From Apoda limacodes (taxonomy: Eukaryota > Arthropoda > Insecta > Lepidoptera > Limacodidae), in NCBI GenBank assembly GCA_946406115.1, contig OX291543.1:4342501-4406500 (forward strand): 64,000 nucleotides of DNA, given 5' to 3'. The first letter of the stretch is position 1, and each line of letters begins with the position of its first letter. Shown piece after piece: positions 47,333 through 57,549 of the stretch. The notes under the pieces are model-generated. The model saw nothing but the letters and a program-made list of their open reading frames with translations. It made no database searches and was not told the DNA's origin. Both the position numbers and the translations under genes were made by a program.

Positions 47333-48349
47333 CTTTTTAGGGTTTCATAGTCAACAAGGAACCCTTATAGTTTCGCCATGTCCGGCCGTCCGTCCGTCCG
47401 TCTGTCTGTCCGCGGCTTAGTTCAAAAACTACTAATATGAGAAAGCTGCAATTTGGCATGGATATACGCATTGATCAAGCCGACAAAGTGGTAGAATAAA
47501 ATCATTGAAAAAAATATTTTTAGGGTAGGTACCTCCCCTACATGTGAAGTGGGGACGTAATTTTTTTTTTCTCGTCTACCCCATTGTGTGGGGTATCGTT
47601 GGATAGGAATTCTAAATACATTGATGGTATGAAAATCAAAAAATGATTTTGGGCTCCGTTTGCGAAAATTTTTGCTTTAACGTACTTATTTATGTTAGAG
47701 ACAAGTGTGTCCTCTCTCTACCAGCGAAAGTATATTATTTGGAAATGTAAAAAAAAAAATTACCGTATTTTATATTTGTAGTGCATATAATGAATTTAAA
47801 ATCAAAACTGTCTCGGGTAAGTAAACTTTTCAGGCTGGCGAGTAAAAGTCGACCGAGTTATAAAATGTACTTGGAAAAGTGAAATTTTTGTACAAATTCC
47901 ATTAAAAGTTACTTATATGAAGTAGGTACATCCGTAAAACAGGTATAAAATATAAGTAAATGAGAAAGAGAGAGAGAGAGTAAAAGAGAGAACAATGTAT
48001 AATTATATAAAAATAACATTCTTAAGACTATTCTTCTTAAATTGATAACAATAGTTACGTTTAAATGACGCATTGGACTAGCCGGCGCGCTTGGCGCAAC
48101 ATCGAATCAAGCGTGTGACAGGCAGCTGCGCTCATAAGCGCGCATGTTGTTTGGATGTCTCGCCTAGATAGATTTGTAATTTTCGCTTTGAAAGTTCAGT
48201 TTTTAATGATTTGATTTGATTATCATTCAGAAAACTTTAATTTGAATTCTACTACAACTTGGCCCTTATTAATAAATTTCAGTTAATTCTATAGATAATG
48301 GTATGGAACCCTTCGTGCGCAAGTCCGACTCGCACTTGGCCGATTTCTT
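47333..48349 (-). mobile_element. Long copy of the CGGCCAAGTGCGAGTC short-repeat family, reverse
   Basis: Starts TTTTTAGGGTTTCATAGTC at 47333 and ends TCGCACTTGGCCGATTT at 48333-48349, with a (CCGT)n stretch at about 47388-47410. These are the reverse complements of the ends of 24601-25033. At about 1 kb it is more than twice as long as that copy. No coding region. Confidence 0.6.
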
Positions 48350-49489
48350 ATTAAGAGATTTAAATCAGATCCTACTAGTAGCCAAATCGCTTACTTAAAA
48401 CTATGTTTATTCTTCTTCCATCGCCAATGTTGATTATAAAGGATATGCAAGGATGTTTATTTTCCAAGTGTTATTCATGATTAACTTTTTCTACATAGTT
48501 TTCTAACTCATGACCGTGTTAACTCTAACCTGAAGTAAAAACATAATTAATGTTCTTTTGTTCTATAAGAAACTCCCACTTTTCAGTACAATGAAAGCCG
48601 ATTGACATTCCTACTAATAATAACATTTCTACCAACAAGATATGGCTTGTACTGCGGGTGTTTAATATACAACAACTACATCATCACGTAGCATAGAAAA
48701 GTTTAATGACCATAACTTAAATTCCTTTGCTTTAACTCCAGATAAACATTTACAGCGACGATCACATACACCAACACCTAGGACATATATGTGCGTACAA
48801 GGAATCGAAGCCGGATCGCCCATTACTAAAATAGTACTCATATACTATAAATGCAAGAAATGGATAGTAAATCTGTAAAAGCTACATCACCATCTTAACA
48901 ATCAGTAAAAGTGCGTACCTTGCACGAAACAACTCAAGGTTTAGGAATTATTGTGAATATCTGAAGAACTTTTCAAAAAATTTCAAAACCGAATAGTTAA
49001 AAAGTGAGTCATAATGCGCACTACGAATATTTCTTGAGCTAAAATTTCATTGCAAAAATATGCATAAATATTTATTTCATACAATCGACCATCAGCGCAA
49101 TCGTGAGACCCAGCGTTGGTACATCATATAACTTTATAATTTGTGCTCCCGCCCGAGTACATTAAGTCCAACCATTTGTTAAACTTTTGACAACTCGAGT
49201 ACTAATCAATTAGTGATGTGCTAATGCGTTGCCGATTAGATTTCTCTCTATCCACCCCCTTCGATTGCGAAGCGTTTGTATGTTCCTATTTTATTTTTTA
49301 ATACGCTATGTAGCCTAAACGGCTTGATGGATTTTAGCTTGAGTGGTGTCGTTAGATTCATCAGTTTTATGTACCCAGTGTAGGTACATAAAATTCTTAA
49401 AAAATCAAAATGGCGGATTTTATGCGCTTTAATGTGCAGGTAAAAAAAAAACTGGTTGCCTGTAAAGTCGGTATACGGGCGAAAGTTTT
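48350..49489. other. No gene
   Basis: Nothing recognisable. AT-rich with no long frame. Confidence 0.45.
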
Positions 49490-49639
49490 ACGTGACAATG
49501 ATTTTATGTCTGTCTCTCTCGCTCTTAGGCGGGCGCGTGCCTCTCACTCGCTCTCATTGTGAGCGCATAACGTGAGCGGAGCGTAACGCAGTTTCTTGAA
49601 GTGTCACCCGGCAAACCAATTTATAAGACGTTGTCACGT
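49490..49639. mobile_element. MITE with ACGTGACAA ends, copy 2
   Basis: ACGTGACAA at 49490-49498 and TTGTCACGT at 49631-49639. The inside (TCTCTCGCTCTTAGGCGGGC, TAACGTGAGCGGAGCGTAAC, GAAGTGTCACCCGGCAAACC) is the reverse complement of 18161-18332. Confidence 0.7.
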
Positions 49640-49801
49640 CAAAAAGTAGTTTAAAACCCTCGAGTTAGGTGTCAAAATAAAGGGCCTTTAAAGGCTAGTA
49701 CGAAAATATATAACACTTATAGTTAAATAGTCAAGCGCATGTAAAAAGAAATGAGAAAAAAAAAATAACACTAAAAAGCCTTGAATAAAAAAATAACTAT
49801 T

Positions 49802-50030
49802 AATAAAAAAACCCGACTGCAGAAACAATAAGAACTAAACTGAAATTAAAACATACTAAATATTTAACTATAAGTAGATAGGACTCATTTCAATGCAACT
49901 TCAAATAATGTACTGATTGCTCGCACTGTAGTAGTTACCCTAAAATGAGCCCTATCTTCTCATAGTTAAATATTTGGTATGTTTTGATTTCAGTTTAGTT
50001 CTTATTGTTTCTGCAGTCGGGTTTTATTAT
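49802..50030. mobile_element. Hairpin element with ~85-bp arms
   Basis: The left arm (49803-49886, AAACCCGACTGCAGAAACAA onward) pairs with the right arm (49942-50030, ending TTGTTTCTGCAGTCGGGTTT) at about 95%, with a ~55-base loop. Likely a foldback MITE. No clear target duplication. Confidence 0.7.
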
Positions 50031-50099
50031 TATTTATTTAATTTTTTTTTAATAGGTACGAGGTGTTACGGAATGAAAAACGGGACGCTGAACATTAAC

Positions 50100-50235
50100 T
50101 TTTTTTTCACAGCACTAAAACACTATTTGAAAACGTCAAGTGTGAGTCGTTTTTTTTCTATTATTGAGGAGTTGCCGTTGAAATCCTACTCCAATAACCG
50201 ACTTCAGGGCGGGTTTAACTGCGGGCAAAAGCTAG
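50100..50235 (+). mobile_element. 3' end of a Helitron-like repeat
   Basis: GCCGTTGAAATCCTACTCCA, CGGGCGGGTTTAACTGCGGGC-like sequence and the end AAAAGCTAG at 50227-50235 before a T. It shares its inner part with 37660-37720. The 5' end was not found. Confidence 0.45.
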
Positions 50236-50239
50236 TATA

Positions 50240-51339
50240 AATCACCATTCTGTATTCAAGTTCCGTCTGTATTTGCAGCAGATTATACGGTCCATCACTA
50301 GTGAAAAAGGGGCTTTTACTGCTACAAAAACTGTCGGAGGAAGACAAACTGTTCAAGTGTGAGTCGGACTCACGTACTCAGGGTAAACTGATTGTAATAA
50401 CTACTATTAATTATTCTGTGGCAGTAAATAGAATTTGTTAAGAAAATTTAGACTTTGTAGCAATAACTGAATACAAGTCTTCAGGCAAGTTGCATATGTA
50501 AGATTAGATGCAATAAACAAATTGCAACAACGAAGGCTTATAACAAATGTAGCCGTGCTGCAACAAACCGCCAGAAATATAAATTCTGATAGAAACATTT
50601 TTGCAATAATTAATTTAAAACTTACAGTAAAGTTCCATTTCTAACGTTTATGTAGCATTCGCACCATAACTTTCTGTTACTTTACAAATTTAAATATGTG
50701 TCAATGTTTAATTTAAACTTACTAAAACTTTACTCAGTAACTAACTCTAACGTTACAATTATCATATTAATGCAACATTACATTTTAAAGTTATGATAAA
50801 TTTCAGTGATCAGGACTGGGCAAGTTACAGGGGGTACTTCGCGCGGCCGTTTGGGCTTCGTATTGGGGTTGCTGGATGCTTACTGGAATGTTGCAACCTT
50901 GAATTTGAAACTTACAAGCTCCCAAATGTAATGTTTAGCAATGGTATTGCAAGTTTGGCTTGCTTAGTGGGAAGTATGTCTTCTATTTTATCATACCTAC
51001 TAAACTTGTAGATTTTTGAAGCCATTATCACTGGAGAAAACAAAAAAACATGCATACGGCTGATTTATTGAAAAAAAAAACAATTGTAATTCAATTCTAT
51101 CAGTGAAAATTACATTATATGCAGAAAATATAACTACATACTATTGTATATCTTTTTGGTAGAGAAGAAACTTCACTAAAACTTGTATTTATCACAACTT
51201 AAAATTTGTAACAAACCGTGAGCCGCGCCAAAGTCGTACCTTTGTTTGAAAATGACAGGGAAACAATTGTTATACAGCCAAGTCTGATATTTGAAAATAT
51301 GCATGCTTGAACTGACTCAGAGTTGGTGTTTAATTTTCG
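50240..51339. other. No gene
   Basis: Frame 50793-51011 (72 codons) has an ATG but no recognisable domain and weak coding character; left uncalled. The rest is AT-rich. Confidence 0.4.
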
Positions 51340-51545
51340 ATAGGCACTTCAGGGTAATAGAGACCATGGTTGCAAGCACAGCGTTGGTCGCGCTTTAATC
51401 CGGTGGACTGATGAACTGCAAAGGTAGCTAAAAGTGGCTAGGTGGGGAGGACCGAGTGTGGTGGCGTTCATAAGCATTTCTCTATGCAACAGTGGACTGC
51501 TGTAGGCTGATTGACTGATTTTCGTAATCATGACGAGCTTCACAT
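51340..51545 (+). mobile_element. RTE-type LINE C-terminal fragment
   Basis: CGGTGGACTGATGAACTGCA reads RWTDELQ, followed in shifted frames by EDRVWWRS and an end resembling CAACAGTGGACTGCTGTAGG. This is the order of the RTE C-terminus (RW.D.L, Q.R..W..L, QQWTA). Heavily broken. Confidence 0.45.
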
Positions 51546-51799
51546 ACGTCAGGTATATAAATACTTATTCAGTTAATGTGAGCATTGCAATGACATATAA
51601 TAAAAAATAAAATACTTAATATAAAGTTACCGCAACACCACCATGGCCCGCCATGATGGGGTACGCGCACAAACATCCCTCATCTTTTATGTAGGTATTA
51701 AGAGTTCTCTAGTTTGGATAGTTTTATAGTGTAACAATCCGTTATTGGAAAAACTCGGAAAACTCGAATACCTGAGCTCTACTGAAGCGAGTACTCGGT

Positions 51800-52170
51800 C
51801 TTCTAAATCGCTTAAACAATTAAGATAGGCACAGCGAATACTCGCTCGAATGAGCAGCCTGAACTAGGGAGGAACCTACACCTTAAAGAAGACTGCGGCC
51901 AAATAACACTAACGTTGAGTAGTGTTTTATTCCTGGCGGTGAGTAAGGTAGCCAGAGCTCATGCGTATTCGCTGCGCGGACAGCGGGGGACCGGTGGTGC
52001 TCGTTGCTGTGATTAGTCGGCGTAAACGCGGCCTGCTGGTGCGGCGGTCAGGGAGACCCGGTGAAACGGCTGACCGCTGGCCGCCCACAGGTTGAACCGG
52101 TTCCCGAACCCAGACATCACATTAATATCCACCCTGGGAGGCTAAATTGCCAACAAGTGTAAAGTAAATA
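51800..52170 (+). repeat. Second copy of the GC-rich dispersed repeat
   Basis: 51930-52165 matches 40470-40692 (see there), including GGTCAGGGAGACCCGGTGAA and CCACCCTGGGAGGCTAAATT. It directly abuts the LINE starting near 52175, so it may belong to a compound insertion. Confidence 0.6.
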
Positions 52171-52174
52171 GAAG

Positions 52175-55100
52175 TAAGTAGAAGTAAATAGGACTACTCT
52201 GGGAGTCGTGCATTCTAGTCGCTTGCTAAAGCTGCTGAAAGGAACTTTTGTCAGTTGTCACTACCACTACTGCGAAAGACCGGTGATGACTTGGCCCATA
52301 GTGCTAAAGAGAAAGTCGATTTACTCGGTAGTCCCTTTGACTCGAACATGACACGACAAAGGCGCTGTACCACCTATTATACTGTGGTGCGGTAAGACCA
52401 TGCGGAAATCTCCGTAACACAATGGGAGTTCGGCAGTCGTTGCTTTCTCTAGATGTTTACAAGTCGAGTGGGCCAGATGGTATACTAGCAGAGGTGCTTA
52501 AGCAGTGTACTTCTGAGTTATGTCCTGTACTCTCGCGCCTTTTCACGGTCTCCTACCACACTAGGCGATTTGTACCTTCATGGAAGACTGCGAATGTGCA
52601 CCCGGTTCACAGAAAGGGCGATAGATCAGATTAATCGAATTACAGGCCAATCGCTATTACCTCTCTCCTCTCCGAGGTGATGGAGCGTGTGATCAATACA
52701 CAGTTTTCTGCGACCGTCAATATTTTTTTTTTTATATTTTTTTTCCACTAAACACTTTTACAGGATAACCTACCCCAATTCAACAGTGTTGACTATAGTA
52801 CTAAAAAAGATACAAAAACAATACAAGTAATATAAAAAATATAACAAATATTTTAACCTGTAACATATTGCACACAATGCTGTCATAGTGAATTCACTCA
52901 AAGCACAATGGAATATACCTATCAGTATAAGTTGCAATAACGTTCAGATAACGAAGTGCTCGCGTCAGGGGCGCCTCGTTAAGTAAGTTTGTACGACCAC
53001 GCGGGACAACCAGCATGGCAGCCCTGCGCCGCCGCTCCACATACCTGTCCGGAACACATAGACACACCTGTCCCAAAATATCCCCGTTAACTACTTTTCC
53101 TCGTATTATTTTAAAAATATACGATGCCAATGCTAGTTCCCGCCTTACACTAAACTCGTTATATCCGACCATACATAAAATAAATAAAGTCGGATACATC
53201 AATGGGTAGAACGGGTATACCCCGTACTGTCTAAAATATATATATCTTATAAAATTGTTTTGTATTCTCTCCAACATGAGTTTATATTTAATTTCATGTG
53301 GAGCCCAAAAAACTGCATTGCATTCTAATTGAGTTCTAACTATAGCATTATAAAGAGCTACTTTAGCTTTTACGTTGGTGAACCCTAAATTCCTATAAGC
53401 TTTCTTACATATGTTTATGATATGATCACGAAACGTTAGCCCAGTATTCAAAAAACTCCTAAATCTTTTACTTCTGTAACTTTCTCCAGAGGTGTCCCGT
53501 CAATCATATATGTATATGAAATTGGTACTTGCGACCGGGAGAAACTAACTGTTACACATTTTGAGATGTTAAATTGTAAAAGCTTGTCCTTGCTCCAAGT
53601 GACTACCCTATCTATATCCCTTTGCAATCTTTTACAATCACTCACATTGTGTACAGTTAGTGATAGCTTAAGGTCATCGGCGAAAAGTAAGCATTTTGCG
53701 TCCTGAACAACATTCGGTAAGTCATTTATCATTAAAATAAGCTGTAATGGTCCTAAATTGCTACCCTGGCTCACTCCAGATCTAGTGAAATATGGTTCTG
53801 AAGTGTAACCGTCATATTCTACATATTGTTGCCTGTCTCCTAGGTAGCTCGCAAAAAAGTTAAGTAAGTGTATAAACCGACACTGGCTTACTTTTTTTAA
53901 GTCAAAATACGCAGTGTCAGTCTGTCCTCCCCTATCCACTGTTTGCACAACATCCGTCATGTGACACATTAAATTGATAGTAGTGTTTCTAGCCGGTCGG
54001 AATCCATGCTGCGCGTCAGATAGCTGTGCACTTACCTGTGAGTATATATTAGTTTAAATTGTGGATTCAAATATTTTAGCTGGTGTCGATAACACAGCCA
54101 ACGGTCTGTACCCATCCACTGCTGTTACAGACATTCCTTTTGGTACCGGAATAACTCGTGTTATTTTCCATCGATCGGGAAACACTGGTATCTTTAAACA
54201 AAGATTAAAAATATAAAGTAGTGGTTTGGCTAAGACTATATGGCCATCTTTAAAGATGTAAGGCGGAATACCGTCTGGTCCAATATGGCATACCTTCAAG
54301 TGTATCTCACACACCGATGGGCATTAGCCATTGAGAGTGAGGGGAAGCATTTGCATGTAGGCTGGACATAGCGAAGGCGTTCGATCGGGTCTGGCACCGT
54401 GGTCTTCTATCGAAGTTGTCATCTTACGGAGTGCCCGAGGGTTTTTGCAAATGGGTGGCTAGCTTTTTGTGCGGTAGACGCATACGAGCCGTAGTTGACG
54501 GTAGTTGCTCTGATAGCATGGACATTAATTGCTGGTGCAAGGCTATGTGCTGTTTCCTACACTGTTTTCACTGCATACGCTTATTACACGGGCCGTGTAA
54601 ACAACCCTCGTTCCGATGTGGAGTAAAAGCGCGAAGTGTGAACTTGTGTCTCAAATCGAGACCGCTTTGCCCAAGGTCTCTGCCTAGGGACGGCAAAAAC
54701 TTAGCCCGAACCCTTCAAAGACACAAGTCTGCGCGTTCACCGCTAAGAATACCCCATTTAGTCACACATCTTCAGAACACTCCCCTCTTCATCTCCAAGA
54801 GCATTGGGATTCTTGGTTTTGACATCTCCAGCGACATTCAGAGCGAAGCAGTACTTCACCTCGGGGCAAAGGTTGCTGCTTTATAAGTCGCAAGTCCGGC
54901 CTCATATGGAGTAGTGCTGCCATCTCTAAGCGGGTGCATCCGGATACCAGCTTGGCCCTTTTGACTTGGTTCAACGACGGACTGAAAATCGTCGATAATC
55001 CCAAACTCAGAAGCCGTATCGAATCTATAAGTTAGAGGAGAGACTTTCCTCACTGTGTGTGTTCTACCGCTTGTATAATGGGATGTGTTCTGAGGAATTG

Positions 55101-55195
55101 TTCGAAATGATGCTCACGGCTATTTTCTACCATCGCACCGCTCGCCATCGTCAGGGAATTCATCTTCATACCTTAGAACCTAAATGGTCAAACTT
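52175..55195 (+). mobile_element. LINE family A, long copy split by another LINE
   Basis: The linker (52200-52420, LAKAAERNF and HSAKEKVDLLGSPF readable) is followed by RT: SLDVYKSSGPDGI (52448), SWKTANVHPVHRKGDRSD, a stop, NYRPIAITSLLSEVMERVIN ending near 52720. It resumes at about 54300 with VYLTHRWALAIESEG, the catalytic block LDIAKAFDRVWHRG (54365), then SYGVPEGFCKWVASFL and RAVVDGSCSDSMDIN, and decays through GQRLLLYKSQVRPHME (54860) to the C-terminus FYRLYNGMCSEELFEMM and HRTARHRQGIHLHTLEPKW (55059-55190). About 20 codons are missing at the insertion point. Ends at a MITE. Confidence 0.8.
52724..54298 (-). mobile_element. LINE family B, minus strand, inserted into LINE A
   Basis: 5'-truncated pol read from 54298 downward: VCHIGPDGIPPYIFKDG (54290), YRPLAVLSTPAKIFE, AQHGFRPARNTTINL (about 54000), YFDLKKVSQCRF where the first catalytic AFD block is deleted, FFASYLGDRQQYVEY, SGVSQGSNLGPLQ, CLLFADDLKL with FADD intact (about 53690), WSKDKLLQFNISKC, then after a shift TFRDHIINICKKAYRNLGF and the C-terminus ending at 52894. 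Its poly-A tail is the T-rich run at 52725-52748. A younger insertion than its host. Confidence 0.8.
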
Positions 55196-55204
55196 CCTTG
55201 AAAA

Positions 55205-55313
55205 GAGGAGCGCAACGGCAAATAATTATGCGCGTGCAACAGAGATAAATAGTGACTGGACATTGAACGAAATTCTTCCTGCTTTCGGGTCTTTCTGAGC
55301 GTCCGTGCTATAG
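55205..55313. mobile_element. Right half of the TAGCACGGACGC MITE
   Basis: ACATTGAACGAAATTCTTCC and GCGTCCGTGCTATAG match the right end of 31869-32079, with about 10 extra bases (TTCGGGTCTT) between. The left half is replaced by LINE A sequence. Confidence 0.6.
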
Positions 55314-55499
55314 GTACTAAATGTACAAAGAAGACAGGCCATTTCGTCTTATGTTGAGCAGTTACTGCAGCCCTATCCAAGTCGCTGACTAAAGCCGTGA
55401 TAATACGTTCAAGAAAACAAGGCTCAAGCGTTTGTTACTTTAAAACAGTTGCATAGAGACCTACTAGGCGCCGTATAGGAACTAAGCACTAAGCAAGCA

Positions 55500-55695
55500 C
55501 TAAGTGTAGACGTGGCTAAAAATGAATGCTTCATTAATAAACACCTTGTTGCCCTCAGAAAATCTTGTCCAGGAGCTAGTTCTACAAGCTAAGCATTTGC
55601 ATGAGGAAGCTTTTCTATAAAGCTGCACAATGCGTGTTGAGATGATTCTCCTGCCAATGAAGAGCAGGAAGAAAGTAGATGTTAGCATCATTTTT
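55500..55695 (-). mobile_element. Diverged LINE family A 3' fragment
   Basis: On the minus strand GATGCTAACATCTACTTTCT and GGCAGGAGAATCATCTCAAC align in order with the reverse complement of 44700-44885. More diverged than the other copies and with no open frame. Confidence 0.45.
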
Positions 55696-55926
55696 TTTCT
55701 CTGACTTTTTGAAGCAAAAGTAATAACTTATGTTGGTCACACGACCTTGCATAGATTATCTGCCAGTGGTAAAGAGGCTTCTAACCCTTAAGTTTGTTAT
55801 CATAGAGTAAATTATAACCTTATTATTATTTTTAAAATCATAAAAAAATGCTAGAAGGAATAAGTTTAAATCCCAAAAATCATTGTTTACACATTTAATA
55901 CCTTTATGAATATTGCATTAAGGAAA
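55696..55926. other. 3' flank of the glycosyltransferase
   Basis: AT-rich. On the minus strand it follows the glycosyltransferase stop. No feature beyond possible AT-rich poly-A signals. Confidence 0.35.
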
Positions 55927-57459
55927 TTATGATATTCTTAAGAAACGTTTGATGTAACTAAATAATGGTGAAGTAGAAGTTTTAGTTTTGATATTCATAC
56001 GACTCTTGCGTTCGCACATATCTTGGACTTCAGGTTGCAGCAACTGCTGTTCCAACCCTTGCATCTGATGTCTGAATTTGACGTAATGGGTATTAATAAT
56101 GGAGTGAGTTAAACAATAGTTGCTAAGATTTACAGCTACAGTGCTAAAATCTGGATCTCTCTTTGGCATTATTGGAGGATCTGCACGCGCTGCGCACAGA
56201 CCCGTGATGAACACATCTTCTAGATGTATATAATCTGTGACTAGCGCAGCTTTATATAGGGCATTTGCGGTGTCCATTGAAAAGACGTAACCGGCTCCTG
56301 ACAAGTATGGCGGATAAAACCTTTTATTATACATATACTGTGGAGTATAATACTTTACATAGTCTCTTATTGGTTTTGTTCCCTTCATTAAAGCTCCGAT
56401 CAGCAAGTTTTCCTTCTTTTCCTGATCTATATTTTTATCAAAATTTATTGCGGTTTCATGTAATTTTGTTACTAACTTAGGCACATTAATATATGCATCG
56501 TCATCGGTCTTCATGAAGTAACGAACTTTACTCTTGCACTTGTTTGTAATCCACTTGAGCATCATGATTGACTTTAATGTCACGTTACTGTAGCAGTCTA
56601 AAATATCTTCTTGGATTATATCTCCGTACCTCTTTGCTTCTTCGTCGATTTTATTTTGTAGTATGTTGTTACCTTTAGGTCCATAATTTGGTCTTTTTCC
56701 TACCAAAAATACTATTCTAAAATTTGATTGAAAATTATTTAATTTTTGATTATCTTTCTTCTTCATACAAGGTTTGCTTCGCTTATGTTCAACGCTTAAT
56801 TTTTTTTCGGGCGTCTTTTTTTCAAAGCTAGTTTTAAAACGTTCAAATTCATCTAATAGATCCTTTTTTCGTATGTAGCGTTTTTGTTTTATGTATTTGG
56901 TTAGATAATCAATATTGACATCATCCAATTTATCAAAAGTTCCTCTATAGCTGTCATAATTTTTATATTTCTCTCGGACTGAATTCATTATTTCATAGAT
57001 TTTCAAATAGGTGTTGTAATTTCCCCAGGTTTCTCTTACACTGTTTCGTTTAGCGAAGTTATTCGTTGCTGAACAAACAATTATAATTAGCAGCAGTTTT
57101 TGTTTCTTATCTGTATTTTCTTTGTCACAAAAATCTAGTTTTGGTTCATGAATAGTAGTCTCTTCTTTTGGTCGTATATATCTTGTCGGATTGCGGTTAG
57201 CACCGTTTCGCCATCCTATAATATTATAGCCGGCGCTTGGGCCTTTAGAAGCTCTAAAGAACAGTGGTGTATACATGATTGTAAACAAAAATATGAATAG
57301 AATAAAGCCGGATAAAAAGCGCCTTAGTATTGACTTGATATTGAATCTTTGTGTTCCTCCTCTGATCATGTTGACGTAGAATGTGAAGAATCTTCGTTTC
57401 TTATTTAAGTATTTCGTAAAGTGAGAGTATTGCTGATAGATTTGAGATCCCATATCCAT
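55927..57459 (-). CDS. Beta-1,3-glycosyltransferase, GT31 family, with ~100-residue insert
   Basis: A Golgi type II membrane enzyme adding a sugar (galactose or N-acetylglucosamine) in beta-1,3 linkage; donor and acceptor cannot be told. I start at ATG 57459 (510 codons). The frame stays open to a GTG at 57549 but has no ATG there. Residues (from this Met): cytosolic tail 1-48, membrane span about 49-68, stem, LLLIIIVCSA about 122-131, KRNSVRETW 137-145, insert 146-247, FRIVFLVG 247-254, EDILDCYSNVTLKS 284-297, the metal-binding TDDDAYINV 318-326, LSGAGYVFS 386-394, and EDVFITG 414-420. All key GT31 motifs are intact. Possible N-glycosylation at NVT and NLS. In relatives only some 15-25 residues separate RETW from FLVG; here about 100, Lys-rich. 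Single exon. Family firm, subtype open (B3GALT/brainiac-like). Confidence 0.9.
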   Translation of the reverse strand: MDMGSQIYQQYSHFTKYLNKKRRFFTFYVNMIRGGTQRFNIKSILRRFLSGFILFIFLFTIMYTPLFFRASKGPSAGYNIIGWRNGANRNPTRYIRPKEETTIHEPKLDFCDKENTDKKQKLLLIIIVCSATNNFAKRNSVRETWGNYNTYLKIYEIMNSVREKYKNYDSYRGTFDKLDDVNIDYLTKYIKQKRYIRKKDLLDEFERFKTSFEKKTPEKKLSVEHKRSKPCMKKKDNQKLNNFQSNFRIVFLVGKRPNYGPKGNNILQNKIDEEAKRYGDIIQEDILDCYSNVTLKSIMMLKWITNKCKSKVRYFMKTDDDAYINVPKLVTKLHETAINFDKNIDQEKKENLLIGALMKGTKPIRDYVKYYTPQYMYNKRFYPPYLSGAGYVFSMDTANALYKAALVTDYIHLEDVFITGLCAARADPPIMPKRDPDFSTVAVNLSNYCLTHSIINTHYVKFRHQMQGLEQQLLQPEVQDMCERKSRMNIKTKTSTSPLFSYIKRFLRIS

Positions 57460-57549
57460 TAAAATATTTATAAAAAGGATTCCTAAAAATAAAAACAAAA
57501 ATTTACCAAGCCGCAGTTCGTTAAACACAAAATACAATATCAAATTCAC

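Noticed and set aside
50793..51011. 72-codon frame with ATG
   Set aside because: No family resemblance and poor coding character. Kept only as a remark in the region entry.
56265..56480. 71-codon plus-strand frame
   Set aside because: Antisense shadow of the glycosyltransferase.
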